Shown here: positions 18,094-30,826 of the stretch, one piece after another
How positions within the stretch are numbered: position 1 is the stretch's first letter
Layout of the letters: each line of letters starts with the position of its first letter
NCBI GenBank assembly: GCA_964006375.1
Contig: OZ023264.1
Location: 178,725,631-178,789,630 of the forward strand
Length of the DNA stretch: 64,000 nt
Reading direction: 5' to 3'
Source of the DNA: Tillus elongatus
Taxonomy: Eukaryota; Arthropoda; Insecta; Coleoptera; Cleridae
Made by a program: the position numbers and the translations under genes
The notes under the pieces: model-generated
The model's database searches: none
Told to the model about the DNA's origin: nothing
The model's input: only the letters and a program-made list of their open reading frames with translations

Positions 18094-18712
18094 TGAAAAA
18101 CTATTAGGTAAATCTTAAATTCATGTAATGGAAAATCCATGCAAATTGTCTATTCGAGATACAGTCATTCGACTTAATCCTATTTCATTGGAAATTTCTC
18201 TAGTGCTGGTGGTTGGGTTTTCCGTAACAGGAGTAGTACACAAAGCTCGTTCTCTTTATCACCAGTAATTGGCTTAGTTTTGCTTAGCTTTTCGTATGCA
18301 ACATCACCACTAACACAAAATCTACTCAATAATTTTCAAACCCCTGTTCTCTTGGATGTTCTTGGTCGGGATATTTTTGAGCATAAAGTTTTGATGCCAG
18401 AAGTCAATTTTCCATACATTCTCCAATGCATAGTAACATGCCTATCCTCTCTTGGAGTGAGTGCTGTGTTATATTTGAATATATTAACACGAGAGGTTCT
18501 CAAAAACTAGACTATGACTGTTCAGACATTCTGATTGATTTTGATTTAAAAGATATGTCAAAAATGACCGGAGCGAACTAGATTGTGTTAGGAAAGTTTC
18601 GCTTCAAAGTGAAAAAGACATTTACAATCATAAAAGTATAAATAGCATGAAAAACATTGCACTTGGTTATAGACACCTAGTGTCATTTTGAAGGGAATTA
18701 CTGTTTCTAAAA
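18094..18712. other. No gene recognised
   Basis: AT-rich sequence. The frame at 18280-18510 has no recognisable domain. Confidence 0.4.
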
Positions 18713-20737
18713 CAGGGTTCCCACTCGTCTGGAAAACCTGGAAAAGTCAGGGAATTTTTAGAAGGAAAAATTTTGACAGGAAAATCAGGGAAAAATTGAG
18801 AAAAACTGTGAAAATTGACTATGAGTCGGGGAATTTTTGTCCGTGTCAGGGAAAAATTATGTTTCCGTTTTATGATAAATTTTAATTTTTTTATTTTAAC
18901 AACACACCACGAGGGCTTACAGCCTAAATACTATCGTACCGTGGGTGTCGACAAGGAGGAAAGAGGCAACTTGTTAATTCTGGACTTGAAGGTTTGGAGG
19001 TTCGGGGAGAAAGGAAAAACATGTGCCGGCAAGGAATTTCACAACTTGGAAGTCCTCGGGACAAAAGAGCGGGCATAACAAGATGTTCTATGTCTGGTGA
19101 CATGGACAGTAAAATGGTGCATTCGCTCTGTTCCCCTGGTAGATCTGTTGGGGGCAGCAGGTGGAGGAACTATGGAAGAAAGCTCCTCTGAGCAGTGCCC
19201 GTGCAGATATCTATAAAAGAGAGAGAGGTCACCAACGGCACGTCGGTGGGTAAGTGATGGCACCCTTGGGGTGAGGATAGGGTCACCGATGAGACGTATA
19301 GCTCTCTTCTGAATGGAGTCCAAAATAGGGAGTGTAGAAGCGGCAGTAGCACCCCAGATGTGGGAGCAGTATTCGAGGTTTGGTCTTATTGGTGAAGTAT
19401 ATAAGGTATAGAGATTAGCTGGTGAAAAGCATTTGCGATCCCGGAAGAGGAAACCTAATTTCTTAGCTGCCGCTTCTGCAATTGATGTGACATGTTGGTG
19501 CCAATTGAGATTTCGATCCGCAGAAATGCCAACAAGTGAACAGGACTCCTTACTTTGAATAACTTGGTTGTTCATTGTGATGGGTTTAGAGCTGGTGTAT
19601 CTCTTATGAGAAAGAAAGCAAGACTGTGATTTGGTGGGTTTGAATTGTACAAGATTTCTACTTCCCCAGTCTAATATTTTTTGGAGATCCATGGAGACAG
19701 AACACTCCATGAGTCTACGATCCTCATCTAATTGGGCTAAAGAGATAGGCTGGAATATTGTATATTTGAGTGGAGGGTGATGTCGTCCGCGTAACTGTGT
19801 ACTGGGTTGGATGTGCTAGAGGGGAGGGCATTGATGTGGAGAAGAAACAAAGTAGGGGCTAAAGCTGAACCTTAAGGAACTCATGCATTAATTGGATACA
19901 GTTTAGAGGAATAGCCATCCACAACAGTAATGCTCCGGTTGGTGAGGAATTTGCTGTCCAGGTACAGAACTTTGGTGGTAGGCCATAGGCCGGAAGTTTA
20001 TTAAGCAGCGCTGCGTGTCAGACCTGGTCGAATGCTTTGGATATGTCTAGAGCGACAATCTGGGATTCACCGTGTAGTTCCATAGACTTGTTCCAAGAAT
20101 GGGTGACCAAGGAAAGGAGTTCGGCAGTTGATCTGCGCTGACGGAATCCATACTGCCTGTCTTGGATTAGACTGTGTTTTTCAAGAAATTTTAGTAATTC
20201 GGTGTTTATATACTTTTCCATCACTTTAGAGACGACTGATAGGAAAGAAATAGGCCTGTAGTTGCTAGGAAGCGCTTTCGATCCTTTCTTGGGGATGGGT
20301 TGTACTGGAGCAGTTTTCCAGTTACTAGGGAATATGCCTCTATTGTAAGATATCTGAAACAGACGAGTCAGGACAGGAGCAAGTTCTGGGCACATTTTTT
20401 GAGAACAATTGCTGGGATCTCGTCAAGGCCAGAGGCTTTCCTGGTATTAAGAGAAGAGAGCATCTTTCGTACCTTTTTAGTTTTGAAAATGATAGCCGTC
20501 ATTTTATGCGCGACATTGGGGATTGTTGGTTGAACAAGATTGTGCATGTTTTATAAATGTAATTTTGGGGGAGTGCGTTTTCCGCCATGAGGCGAAGACT
20601 ACTGTGTTCTGTAGTAGTGTGTTACACCTTTTGGGGGTAGATTGTGAACATCAAAGTCAGGGAAATAGGTTTTGGCATGTCGGGGAAATCAGGGAAAAGT
20701 CAGGGAATTTGATATCCTGTTTTGAGTGGGAATCCTG
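18713..20737. mobile_element. Putative hAT-like non-autonomous element carrying LINE-A copy 5
   Basis: The left end CAGGGTTCCCACTCG and the inverse of the right end (CAGGATTCCCACTC) match. Inside each end are CAGGGAAA-type stretches like those of 2803-4365. Most of the interior is the inserted LINE-A copy 5. No clean target duplication is visible, and no transposase is present. Confidence 0.5.
18893..20536 (-). mobile_element. LINE-A copy 5 (5'-truncated)
   Basis: A minus-strand copy containing 3' UTR, C-terminal region and RT down to the MTDIIFKTKK region. Frames at 19039-19710 and 20018-20395 are broken by frameshifts between. A nonsense change converts the motif B GVPQG to GVP-stop (19872-19874), the same change as in copy 12. 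Confidence 0.85.
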
Positions 20738-22156
20738 TATAAGATGGATCAACAAAATACTTGGTGTTCCATTTAACATAAACAAGATAATCTACTTTGA
20801 ATGTGTCAATAATTGAACTTGAATTTTTCAACACACTGTAAATTATTGTGAAGTATTGACTGTAGTGGTTGATGGAGTAACAAGTCCATTGTCGCTGGCT
20901 AATGAGTTTTCCTTTCGATATTATCTTACGTGGAAGAAGAAGTGCAACTAGCCATGATAGATGACTTTCATACGAGGCAGTTCGTTTCTGAATGGAATCT
21001 AAAAAGGACAAGGTGATCTTTGGGCCAGCGCTCCAATTTCCTATAAGGCAGCTCGTTTCGTAATGGAATCTAAGGACAAGGCGGTCTTTGGGCCAGCGCC
21101 CCAGACACGAGAACAATATTTCAACTGTGTAAGTATCTCTGCCTTATACATCGATAGACAATTAGAAATTAAGGCGAAAGCATTTTGTTTTGCAAACATT
21201 TGTTTTGTATGTTTTTCATTTTACTGGTGTAACTATTCGACAATAATTGCTCTGTTTATGTCACTGATCCACTTTACAGCTGTCGTAAACAAGACATTTA
21301 TAAGGAAACACTTTTATATGTAGATTTTAATGGCGGCATAAAAAATGAAGTTAATGTTCGAAAATTGCCCCTTTTCCAACCGTTATGCTTCAGTCGAGTG
21401 GCAAAAAGAAAGAGTAGATCAGTGATACTGAGGCGCCGACCGACCTGCAAAAAATAACACCACATAAATAAAGAACACAAACACACATGTTGGCGAGTGT
21501 GTGTAAATGGACAGTTTATGTCTTTTTGTGTTGTAAAATTACACGGTGTCGTTCCTGTAAGACGCACGCCATCAAAAATTTGCTTCTATTTATAGCCAAG
21601 TTGCTGGAAGCAATAATCAGGTGTACTGACTACTGACTAGACCGCGGTTTTCTTGTACCGTGATTGGTGTGGTATGTGCGTTGTTATGCAGATTGTAGAT
21701 GATTTCTAGAACAGAACATTTCTAACAGTCTTCGCTCAGGAACAGCTTGTTTCCATGTGATTAGCCTTGTTTTTCTTGTACAACCAAGTTAATTTAGTTG
21801 GGTTTCTGTTGTTTTTTTTCAGTCCTGCAAATTTACTTTCTGTTTATACTAATGCGTTTGTAACTTTACTGAAAGTTGGACATAACAATCTAGATATGAA
21901 AATCACTTACCACTCACCACTGCCATTCAAAGATAATTTTTAAGAGGAAGATTCTACAGGTATTTAAAAAAAAACTTGTGCCGTCGTTCGTGGTTAGATT
22001 CCTCGCGTAAAAATAAGACTTTTTTTTTAACAACATAGGTCCGATTTTTCTCCGTTTCGTAGTTACCGGATGTTAAAGATTATTTTTTTCGTTTATTCCA
22101 GAATTCTCCAAAACGATTGTAGCAATCCAAATGAAATTTGGCGGGTAAAAGTTTTT
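20738..22156. other. Mostly unassigned; LINE relic at 20985-21116
   Basis: At 20985-21116 the minus strand resembles the C-terminal region of a LINE RT (GPKITLSFLDSIQKR). A roughly 62-base piece of it is present twice in tandem. 21937-22152 is a direct repeat of 25317-25492 on the far side of LINE-A copy 6. The remainder is unrecognised. Confidence 0.45.
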
Positions 22157-22975
22157 TTTTTCAACAATACACCACGAGGGCTTACAACCTAAATACTGTC
22201 GTACCGTGGGTGTCGACAAGGAGGAAAGAGACAACGTGTTAATTCTGGACCTGAAGGTTTGGAGGTTCGGGGGAGAAGGAAAAACATGTGCCGGCAAGGA
22301 ATTCCACAACTTGGAAGTCCTCGGGTCAAAAGAGCGGGCATAACAAGATGTTCTACGTCTGGTGACCTGGACAGTAAAAGGGTGCATTCGCTCTGTTCCC
22401 CTGGTAGATCTGTTGGGGGCAGCAGGTGGAGGAACTATGGAAGAAAGCTCCTCTGAGCAGTGCCCGTGCAGATATCTATAAAAGAGAGAGAGGTCACCAA
22501 CGGCACGTCGGTGGACAAGGGATGGCAGCCTTTGGGTGAGGGTAGGGTCACCGATGAGACGTATAGCTCTCTTCTGAATGAAGTCCAGGATAGCGAGTGT
22601 AGAAGTGTCAGCAGCACCCCAGATGTGGGAGCAGTATGCGAGGTTTGGTCTTATTTGTGAAGTATATAAAGTATAGAGATTAGCTGGTGAAAAGTATTTG
22701 CGAGCCCGGAAGAGGAAACCTAATTTCTTAGCAGCCGCTTCTGCAATTGATGTGACATGTTGGTGCCAATTGAGATTTCGATCCACAGAGATGCCAACAA
22801 GTGAAAAGGACTCATTACTTTGAATAACTTGGTTGTTTATTGTGATGGGTCCAGGGCTGGTGTACCCTATATGAGAAAGAAAGCAAGACTGTGATTTGGT
22901 GGGGTTGAATTGTACAAGATTTCTACTTCCCCAATCTAATATTTTTTGAAGATCCACGGAGATAGAACCATCCAT
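22073..22975 (-). pseudogene. LINE-A RT C-terminal region, broken copy
   Basis: This frame encodes the region after the RT active site ([80 protein letters not shown]). It then runs past the usual stop into flanking sequence because the normal end is mutated. The catalytic YADD lies upstream in another frame (about 23040-23060). Not functional as it stands. Confidence 0.75.
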
Positions 22976-25315
22976 GAGTCTGCGATCCTCATCTAATTGG
23001 GCTAAAGAGACAGGCTTAGAATATTGTATATTTGAGTGGAGGGTGCTGTCGTCCGCGTAACTGTGAACTGGGTTGGATCGGCTAGAGAGGAGGTCATTGA
23101 TGCAGAAACAAAGTAGGGGCTAAAGCTGAACCTTGAGGAACTCCTGCATTAATTGGATACAGTTTAGAGGAATGGCCATCCACGACAACAGAAATGCTCC
23201 GGTTGGAGAGGAAATTTGCTGTCCACGTACATAGTTTTGGTGGTAGGCCATAGGCCGGTAGTTTATTAAGCAGCGCTGCGTGCCAGACCTGGTCGAATGC
23301 TTAGGATATGTCTTGAGCGACAATCTGGGATTCGCCGTGTAGTTCCATAGACTTGTTCCAAGAATGGGTGACAAAGGAAAGGAGGTCGGCAGTTGATCTA
23401 CGCTGACGGAATCCATACTGCCTGTCGTGGATTAGACTGTGTTTTTCAAGAAATTTTAGTAATTCGATGTTTATATACTTTTCCATCACTTTAGAGATGA
23501 CTGAAAGGAGAGAAATAGGCCTGTAGTTGCTAGGAAGCGCTTTCGATCCTTTCTTGGGGACGGGTTGTACTCGAGCAGTTTTCCAGTTACTAGGAAATAT
23601 GCCTCTATTGTAAGATGTCTGAAACAGACGAGTCAGGACAGGAGCATGTTCTGGTGCGCATTTTTTGAGAACAATTACTGGGATCTCGTCAAGGCCAGAG
23701 GCTTTTCTGGTATTAAGAGAAGAGAGCATCTTTCGTACCTTTTTAGTTTTGAAAATGATTTATGCGCGACATTGGGGACTGTTGGTGGTTGAACATTTGG
23801 AGGTGGGTTGAGAGTAGAGTTGCCGGCGAACAACGAGGCAAAAAGTTCAGCCTTGCCCAGGGCGGTAGAAACAATTTCATCCCCTGAGACAAGAGGTGGG
23901 AACGTGCTCTTGCAGAAATTATTCCCAATAGATTTAGCAAGAATCCAGAAGGGTTTGCTGCCGCTGGAGCTTAAGAGGACTTTGTTTTTGATGTGGTTAT
24001 TAAACGAGTTTTTGCCTCAGAAAGAATGCGGACATAGCGGTTTCTTGCGTCGTTAAATGCTTGACGGTTTTCTTGACTGGGATTGTGTAGAAGCTTTTTG
24101 TGAGCTTTGACCTTTTCAAGTCTGGCCTTGTCACAGGATTTAGAGAACCAGGGCTTTTGAGTGGCTGCAGAGGTTTTCAGTGTACGTGGAATAAATAATT
24201 CCATGGCAGCTTGGATAATTTCGGTGACGTTTTGTGAGATATCAGAGGGGTCAGGATGAGAGAAGCAGACAGACGCCCATGGAAATGAGGAAAAGTAATC
24301 TCGCATTTCGTCCCAGTTCGCGGAGTTTTAATGCCAAACGATACGTTGGTGTGATGACTGTGTGACCTCGGGTTGCATTGCGCAGGAAGCAGTGACCATG
24401 GCGTGGTCTGAGCGACCCAGGGGGGCGGTGACTGATATCTTATAGCAGTCAGGATTTGTACTAAGAAGGAGATCCAAGGGATTTGAGCTGTGTGTTGGGA
24501 TGCGAGGAAAGTAAGTAGGTTGCTGAACCAAATTGGCTAAAGAATTGCTGACTGCAAAGGCCTCCGCTGGTCTTCCTTGTTGATCGGTTTTTGAAGATCC
24601 TAGCCATTCCTTATTATGGACATTGAAGTCACCAAGAATAGTGACCTCGGAGGAAGGATATTCAGAAATCAGATGGTCGGTTTTTTCAGGTGACCGGTAA
24701 ATGCAACAGATGAATTTAGTTGCAGCCCTGAGAGAGAGTTTTATCCATAGTATGTCTTTTCTTTCAGCTTCTAAATTGAGGAGTCTGGTGCAGGGTAGAT
24801 TGCTACGGACGTACGCACACACGCCTTCATGCAATCTAAAAGAAGTAAGGAGCTCATACCCCGGAAAATTACGGTGATTAGTGGCTGTTTTGGCACTGAT
24901 TTGAGTTTCGGTGAGGAAGAGGAGTTGGGGCCTATTAGCCTGGAGGAAATGGTGGACGGAGTTCAGGTTAGAATTTAGGCCACATATATTCGAAAAGGAT
25001 ATTGTAAATCTCGATGCTGGCGCCCCCTGCACACCCCTCTCCGGGAGGTCCGAACGGAGGGGTATTTTATCTCCGGAATCTTTTGTACAAGGAGGAGCCA
25101 TCATCATTTTTGTTTATAAGGGAAACCGACTCATACACCACAACCGGAAATGTCCGTTGGGACTTCACTGGCCCCTTGATGCAAGGGGTGGTACCTCCTC
25201 GGGCGTGAAAAAAATCCTTTACTATCACGTAAAGGAAAATTCCACTACCACCTACCATATTGCAAGTATACCACACCAGCCAATGATTAAAGAGCTGACC
25301 AGCTTTAGAACTTGC
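22157..25315 (-). mobile_element. LINE-A copy 6, full length (about 3.16 kb)
   Basis: This is the only copy with both ends. The 3' end lies at a T-rich tract near 22157 and the 5' terminus at 25315 (GCAAGTTCTAAAG), identical in position to that of copy 3. The order on the minus strand is 5' UTR of about 210 bases, endonuclease, linker, RT, C-terminal region and 3' UTR. A single ORF of roughly 960 residues is implied but is broken by frameshifts. There is no RNase H and no upstream ORF1. Direct repeats of about 175-215 bases flank it (21937-22152 and 25317-25492), far longer and more diverged than a normal target duplication. Confidence 0.9.
24328..25107 (-). pseudogene. LINE-A endonuclease domain (259 residues)
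   Basis: The frame starts at the probable initiator (MMMAPPCTKDSG) and runs through most of the APE-type endonuclease. Visible blocks are NICGLNSNL, LTETQIS (catalytic Glu), CIYRSP, VTILGDFNVHN (catalytic Asp/Asn), NPLDLLLSTNPD and PLGRSDHAMV (SDH, catalytic Asp-His). All active-site residues seem present, making it the best-preserved endonuclease in the family here. A deletion relative to copy 3 shortens the region after CIYRSP. The frame ends just after QRIVWH by a nonsense or frameshift change. The linker and RT continue in other frames. Confidence 0.8.
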
Positions 25316-25492
25316 TAATTTTTAAGAGGAAGATTGTACAGGTATTTCAAAAAACTTGTGCAGTCGCTCGTGGTTAGATTCCTCGCGTAAAAATAAGACT
25401 TTTCAACAACATAGGTCCGATTTTTCTTCGTTTATTCCAGATTTCTCCAAAACGATTGTAGTAATCCGAGTGAAATTTGGCGGGTAAAAGTT

Positions 25493-25756
25493 ATTTATAA
25501 ACGTACATATTTAACTGGTAAAAAGTGCGGACAACTTCACCAGGGCCGTGCGTATCTGCTATCACTGCAATAAGTTTCCAAAAGAAACCTGTGCGCCACT
25601 GACAAATATATAATTATTATTTATTTGATTAATTATTATTATTATTTGAGCAACGTTTATTACTTGGGAAGTTTGGGTTTTTTTCTCTCTTGTAACACCA
25701 AGGTAACTTAGTTGAGTTTCTGGTATAGATTCTTCAGTCCTGCAAACATAATTAAA
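25493..25756. other. No gene recognised
   Basis: AT-rich sequence. The part from 25675 resembles 21760-21845 on the far side of LINE-A copy 6. No frame of interest. Confidence 0.4.
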
Positions 25757-27495
25757 TTATTTTACTTTCTTATTATATTCAACCACGTCAAAATCGCTGC
25801 AGCTGTCGTCAATTTTTGTGCCCTGCCTTCTAGACCGTAAACAATCCACAATCAAAAGCAGAGGAACACCCCCTAAAACCGATACCCTCCAATTTTTTGA
25901 GAAGAATCCTGTGATCAACAGCGTCGAAAGCCTTCTCAACGTCTAGAAAGATGCAAATACTTTGTCTTTGCTTATCAAGAGCAGAATAAATTCCTGTAGT
26001 TAGGGTATTTACGCATTCTGTGTTGACAGACCCTCTCTGAAGCCAAACTTAGATTCTGCTTCTTTAGACAGCTTGTTATTTTCTGACAAATATTTTTTTC
26101 GAAAACCTTGGCCACATTCGATAATAAGGATATCGGTCTATAATTTGGCATTTCGTCCCTGTTTCCTCCTTTACCAGCTGTCCTTTACCAGCTGTCTGCA
26201 CATTAAATATATCGTTGATATACAAACTAAATAACAACGGGCCCAGGACTGTACCCTGAGGAACGCCAAATTCAACCACCTCAAAATCGCTGCAGCTGTC
26301 GTCAATCTTTGTGCACTGCCTTGTAGACCGCAAATAATCCTCAATCAAAAGCAGCGGAACACCCCTAAAACCGATACCCTCCAATTTTCTGAGAAGAATC
26401 CTGTGATCAACAGCGTCGAAGGCCTTTTCGACGTCTAGAAAGATGCAAATACTTTGTCTTTGCTTATCAAGGGCAGAATAAATTTCTGTAGTTAGGGTAT
26501 TTAACGCATTCTGTTTTGACAGACCCTCTCTGAAGCCAAACTGCGATTCTGCTAAGATGTTATGCTTCTTTAGATAGCTTGTTATTTTCTGATTTTTTCG
26601 AAAACCTTGGCCACATTTGATAATAAGGATATCGGTCTATAATTTGGCATTTCGTCATTGTTTCCTCCCTTAAATAGTGGTTTTATTACAGTCTTCTTTA
26701 GAATGTCTGGAAAAATACCAAGTTCTATGGCTCTGTGGATTAAGATAGTCAGCGGGACTGCAATAACATACACGAGTTCCCTCAAATTCTCCACAGTGAT
26801 TGAGTCCAACCCAGGAGCAGTTTACAACTTATACGACTATTAGCATTCATTTATTGACTTTTTTACATATATCTTTGTTAATAATTGTTTAAAAAATAAA
26901 ACGCTTATAACTTAACTTTTCAGTCGACAAATTTCCTACAATTTTTACTGAAAACTTTTTTTTCTAAAATCAATATTTTTAAAGTTATAACGCGTTAAAT
27001 GTTGCACTTTTCAATCGACAAATTTTTCTGGAAATATTTTAGTACCTTCATACTCACTATGCATTCAATAACTTAGGACTCACATGTGTTAGAAAAATGC
27101 TGTATGGCTTCATATCTACCTTAAGACTGTCCCCCGCAGACGGTATTTTTTGTGCCAATGCTCTCCCAACGGATGAAAAATATTTATTGAACGCGTTGGC
27201 TATTTCCTCCGGGTTGGAGTTATTTAATGAGTTATCACCTTCAACTTTAATGTTTCTTGCAGGATCCTTTCTCTCTTCTTTAGTTAGCCGATCCACAGTC
27301 TCCCAAAGCTTTTTAGTTTTTTGTGCCCGAGGCGGATCTTCCGAATCCCGCTCAGAACAGAATTGTTCAATTTTCAGTCTGTTCCGACGCCAGTCTCCGA
27401 CGGTGACTTCTCCTACGCCATACCCTGCTGCAAGTTTCTTAATTGTCTCTCCTTTATCGAGTCCCTTTTTTTTGCCTCCAGTTTTGTTTGTACAG
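25757..27495 (-). mobile_element. LINE-F relic (second non-LTR family), rearranged
   Basis: Minus-strand frames show a CR1/jockey-type RT. 27057-27296 has the pre-RT linker (EEIANAFNKYFSSVG). 26582-26809 has RT fingers (KPLFKGGNNDEMPNYRPISLL). Around 26300-26500 is motif A (CIFLDVEKAFDAVDH), and about 26213-26290 is motif B (FGVPQGTVLGPLLFSLYIND). From about 26200 leftwards the sequence steps back and repeats the fingers-to-motif-A part a second time, down to 25790. This gives two overlapping pieces in tandem. The YADD box and 3' end are absent. The right end is cut by LINE-A copy 7. Confidence 0.75.
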
Positions 27496-28771
27496 GGTCC
27501 AGGATAGCGAGTGTAGAAGCGGCAGCAGCACCCCAGATGTGGGAGCAGTATTCGAGGTTTGGTTTTATTTGTGAAGTATATAAGGTATAGAGATTAGCCG
27601 GTGAAAAGTATTTGCGAGCCCGGAAGAGGAAACCTAATTTCTTAGCAGCCGCTTCTGCAATTGATGTGACATGTTGGTGCCAATTCAGATTTCGATCCAC
27701 AGAAATGCCAACAAGTGAAAAGGACTCATTACTTTGAATAACTTGGTTGTTCATTGTCATGGGTCTAGGACTGGTGTATCTCTTATGAAAAAGAAAGCAA
27801 GACTGTGATTTGGTGGGGTTGAATTGTACAATATTTCTACCTCCCCAGTCTAATATTTTTTCGAGATCCACGGAGACAGAACCCTCCATGAGTCTGCGAT
27901 CTTCATCTAATTGGGCGAAAGAGACAGGCTTAGAATATTGTATATTTGAGTGAAGGATGCTGTCGTCCGCGTAACTGTAAACTGGGTTGGATGTGCTAGA
28001 GGAGGTCATTGATGTGGAGAAGAAACAAAGTAGGGACTAAAGCTGAACCTTGAGGAACTCCTGCATTAATTTGATGCAGTTTAGAGGAATGGCCATCCAC
28101 GACAACAGAAATGCTCCGTTTGGAGAGGAAATTTGCTCTCCAGGTACAGAGTTTTGGTGGTAGGCCACAGGTCGAAAGTTTATTAAGCAGCGCTGCGTGC
28201 CAGACCTGGTCGAATGCTTTGGATATGTCTAGAGCGACAATCTGGGATTCACCATGTAGTTCCATATACTTGTTCCAAGAATGAGTGACAAAGAAAAGGA
28301 GGTCGGCAGTTGATCTGCGCTGACGGAATCCATACTGCCTGTCGTGGATTAGACTGTGTTTTTCAAGTAATTTTAGTAATTCGGTGTTTATATACTTTTC
28401 CATCACTTTGGAGGCGACTGAAAGGAGAGAAATAGGCCTGTAGTTGCTAGGAAGCGCTTTGGATCCTTTCTTGGAGACGGGTTGTATTCGAGCAGTTTTC
28501 CAGTTACTAGGGAATATGCCTCTATTGTAAGATGTCTGAAACAGACGAGTCAGGACAAGAACAAGTTCTGGTGGCAATTTTTTGAGAACAATTACTGGGA
28601 TCTCGTCAAGGCCAGAGGCTTTCCTGGTATTAAGAGAAGAAAGCATCTTTCGTACCTTTTTAGTTTTGAAAATGATATCTGTTATTTTATGCGCGACATT
28701 GGGGACTGTTGTTGGTGAACATTTGGAGGTGGACTGGGAGTAGAATTGCCGGCGAATAACGAGGCAACAAG
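27496..28771 (-). mobile_element. LINE-A copy 7 (both ends missing)
   Basis: The copy contains RT from MLSSLNTRKASGLDE to the C-terminal IWGAAAASTLAILD, in two frames (27996-28646 and 27413-28009) joined by a small deletion near 28000. YADD is present as SYADDSIL. The 3' 450 bases and the endonuclease are lost. The left junction with LINE-F at 27496 is abrupt. Confidence 0.85.
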
Positions 28772-28864
28772 TTTCTTTTAAAGAGAGTTACACTATCTAC
28801 AGATATAGCAAAATTTAGTTCTTTAGCTTCATAGAAAATTGAGTTTTCGCCATTTTTCTCAAAA

Positions 28865-28975
28865 GGAGTTAGAACGCAAGATTTGTTTGATAATAGAGAG
28901 ATATCGATGGTAACACTTTCGAAAGAATTCTTCGAATGTGCGCGTACTAGGACCTCTAAAATCGATCTTCAAGGT
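28865..28975. repeat. Family II repeat copy
   Basis: Inverse-orientation copy (GATAATAGAGAGATATCGAT, GTACTAGGACCTCTAAAA), without a (TA)n array. Confidence 0.55.
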
Positions 28976-29029
28976 TTGTAAGTTTGAAGTATTAACTCTA
29001 CTAATATGCCGTATAATAATAGTGTACAA

Positions 29030-29080
29030 TTCTTATGAAAATTCGCTACTATAACGCACTTGCTGCGTCGCGAAATTTTC
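29030..29080. repeat. MITE M1 end fragment
   Basis: TATGAAAATTCGCTACTAT followed by AACGCACTTGCTGCGTCGCG matches the right inverted end of M1 only. Confidence 0.55.
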
Positions 29081-29149
29081 TCTTGTACAACCAGGTTAAT
29101 TTAGTCTGGTTACGATATTATGGTAAATAAGTAACAGGTAATCATGAAA

Positions 29150-29605
29150 CTATAGAAAAAGCCTTTGCATCTGTATTATCTGTACCACTATTCTAATGAG
29201 GCTAGGAGCTATTTCTTTTTGGTATAGTCTGCATGCATAATACACCCAGTGCTGTATCACGGTCTGTATGTACGATAGCCAGCGGTGTCGTAATGGGATG
29301 AGTTGTCCGGTAGAAGTGAAGCAGATGAGTTGGCGGACCTCAGGGGGCCACTCGGACGCGTACTTGGAAGGTCGCGGTGTTAACGACCAGAGGCGGGCCC
29401 GGTAACGACCTTGGCCATTGCAACCTCTCTCTCCTTTCTCCGACCGTTTCGGGGGCCTGCAGATTGCATCGCCCCAGGTCACCAGCTTTAGTTAGTAGGT
29501 GGAGTGCATTACACGATATCCTGTGCCCTGTCCTGCGGAGGGTAATCGAAATTAAATTCGTCGGAAGTCTACAGGACAACACAGAATACACATGCCCTTA
29601 CTAAT
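29150..29605. other. GC-rich unassigned block
   Basis: This roughly 450-base block is markedly richer in G and C than its surroundings and has overlapping frames on the minus strand (29150-29482 and 29340-29591). The composition suggests an old mobile-element or gene fragment. I cannot assign a domain, and the two frames conflict. Confidence 0.3.
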
Positions 29606-29879
29606 ATTACATCATCAGCATAGGAAAAAACGTTTCTGTATGCTGTATATCAGTCCTCTAGGTGTTTTGTTTATTAGACGGTTTTAGCGAATTTTCCTTA
29701 AAAAATTCGCTACATAAAAGATCGCGACCTTCGAAAAATCTCGTCAAATGGGCGCGAATTAGAACCTTCCCATTAGTTGAATTATTTTTATTTGTTTATA
29801 TCCACATACAGCTAAGAAAAGTTCTTATTGTATATTTTCAAATAAAAAAATCTACGGCTATAATTTGCACTTATCTGAA

Positions 29880-30826
29880 TACCCATTTAACTTCAATATA
29901 ATTTTTTTTTTCAAACATGCATCATCTTTCGATAAAAAATGCAATAATAGAAGAGTATTCGAAAAACAATTGTAGCGATTATCAACGATTTATGGGCCAC
30001 CCTGTGGTTGTCAAAATATTTTTATAGGATGGAGCTTAAGACGGCCTATAATTAATGTATACAATTTTTCTCTTATCTTGTATAATAACAATTATATTGA
30101 GCTTTACCGTAGAAATGCGTCAGCCTGTATATATGTAAACAGATAAAAACTGACAGTAAACCCGGGTATGGATTTTAGGGGACCTAGTTTGAGCTTATTT
30201 GAAGTAATCTTTTTAAAGTTCAAAAGTCGAGGCTTCCTCATTAACGAACTATTTCTACGAAAATTAGCTAAAAATTATAGACCGTTAAACCATAAACTTA
30301 TCTAAACCTACAGCCAAAGCATCAGGGAAAGGGTCTATTTGAAATGAATTTTCTGTAAATATTTTAGTTAAATGACGAACAATGACGGTTGAAACTGAAA
30401 CTAAGGGTTTGCAGAACACTCTTCTTGCGACATTTTCTTTATATAATGCGTATTTGTTTCAGGTTGTTTGTATTAATGTTGCCAATCTCGACAATTGGCA
30501 ACATTTAGGCAAAGAAGCTGAAACTAATATGTGCTATGGAAAGAAAATGTCTCAAGAAGAATGTTTTACAAACCCTTGAGTCTTAGCTTCAACCGTCATT
30601 GTCCTTCATTTTACTAAAATATTTCCAGAAAATTCATTTCAAATAAACTCTGATGTTTTGGCAGTAGTCTCAGCTATAGAGTTTATCGTTTAATAGTATC
30701 TAATTTTTGTCGAATGTTTGTAAAAAAAATCAATAAAGCTCAATATATCCGCTTTATACAAGATACGAAAAAAATTGTATACATTAATTATAAGGTGTCT
30801 TGAGCTAAATATTAAAAAGCCTGGAC
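29880..30826. repeat. Large foldback made of two inverted family I copies
   Basis: A family I copy reading rightwards (about 29880-30490) meets a second one reading leftwards (about 30512-30815) at a short palindrome near 30490-30512 (GTTGCCAAT...ATTGGCAAC). The left arm has an extra segment of about 150 bases (30110-30265). It consists of CTGTATATATGTAAACAG and a family II unit. Confidence 0.7.

Noticed and set aside
29150..29605. Two overlapping GC-rich frames as host genes
   Set aside because: They overlap in different frames on the same strand, show no known domain and no splice-bounded exon. Kept only as an unassigned block.
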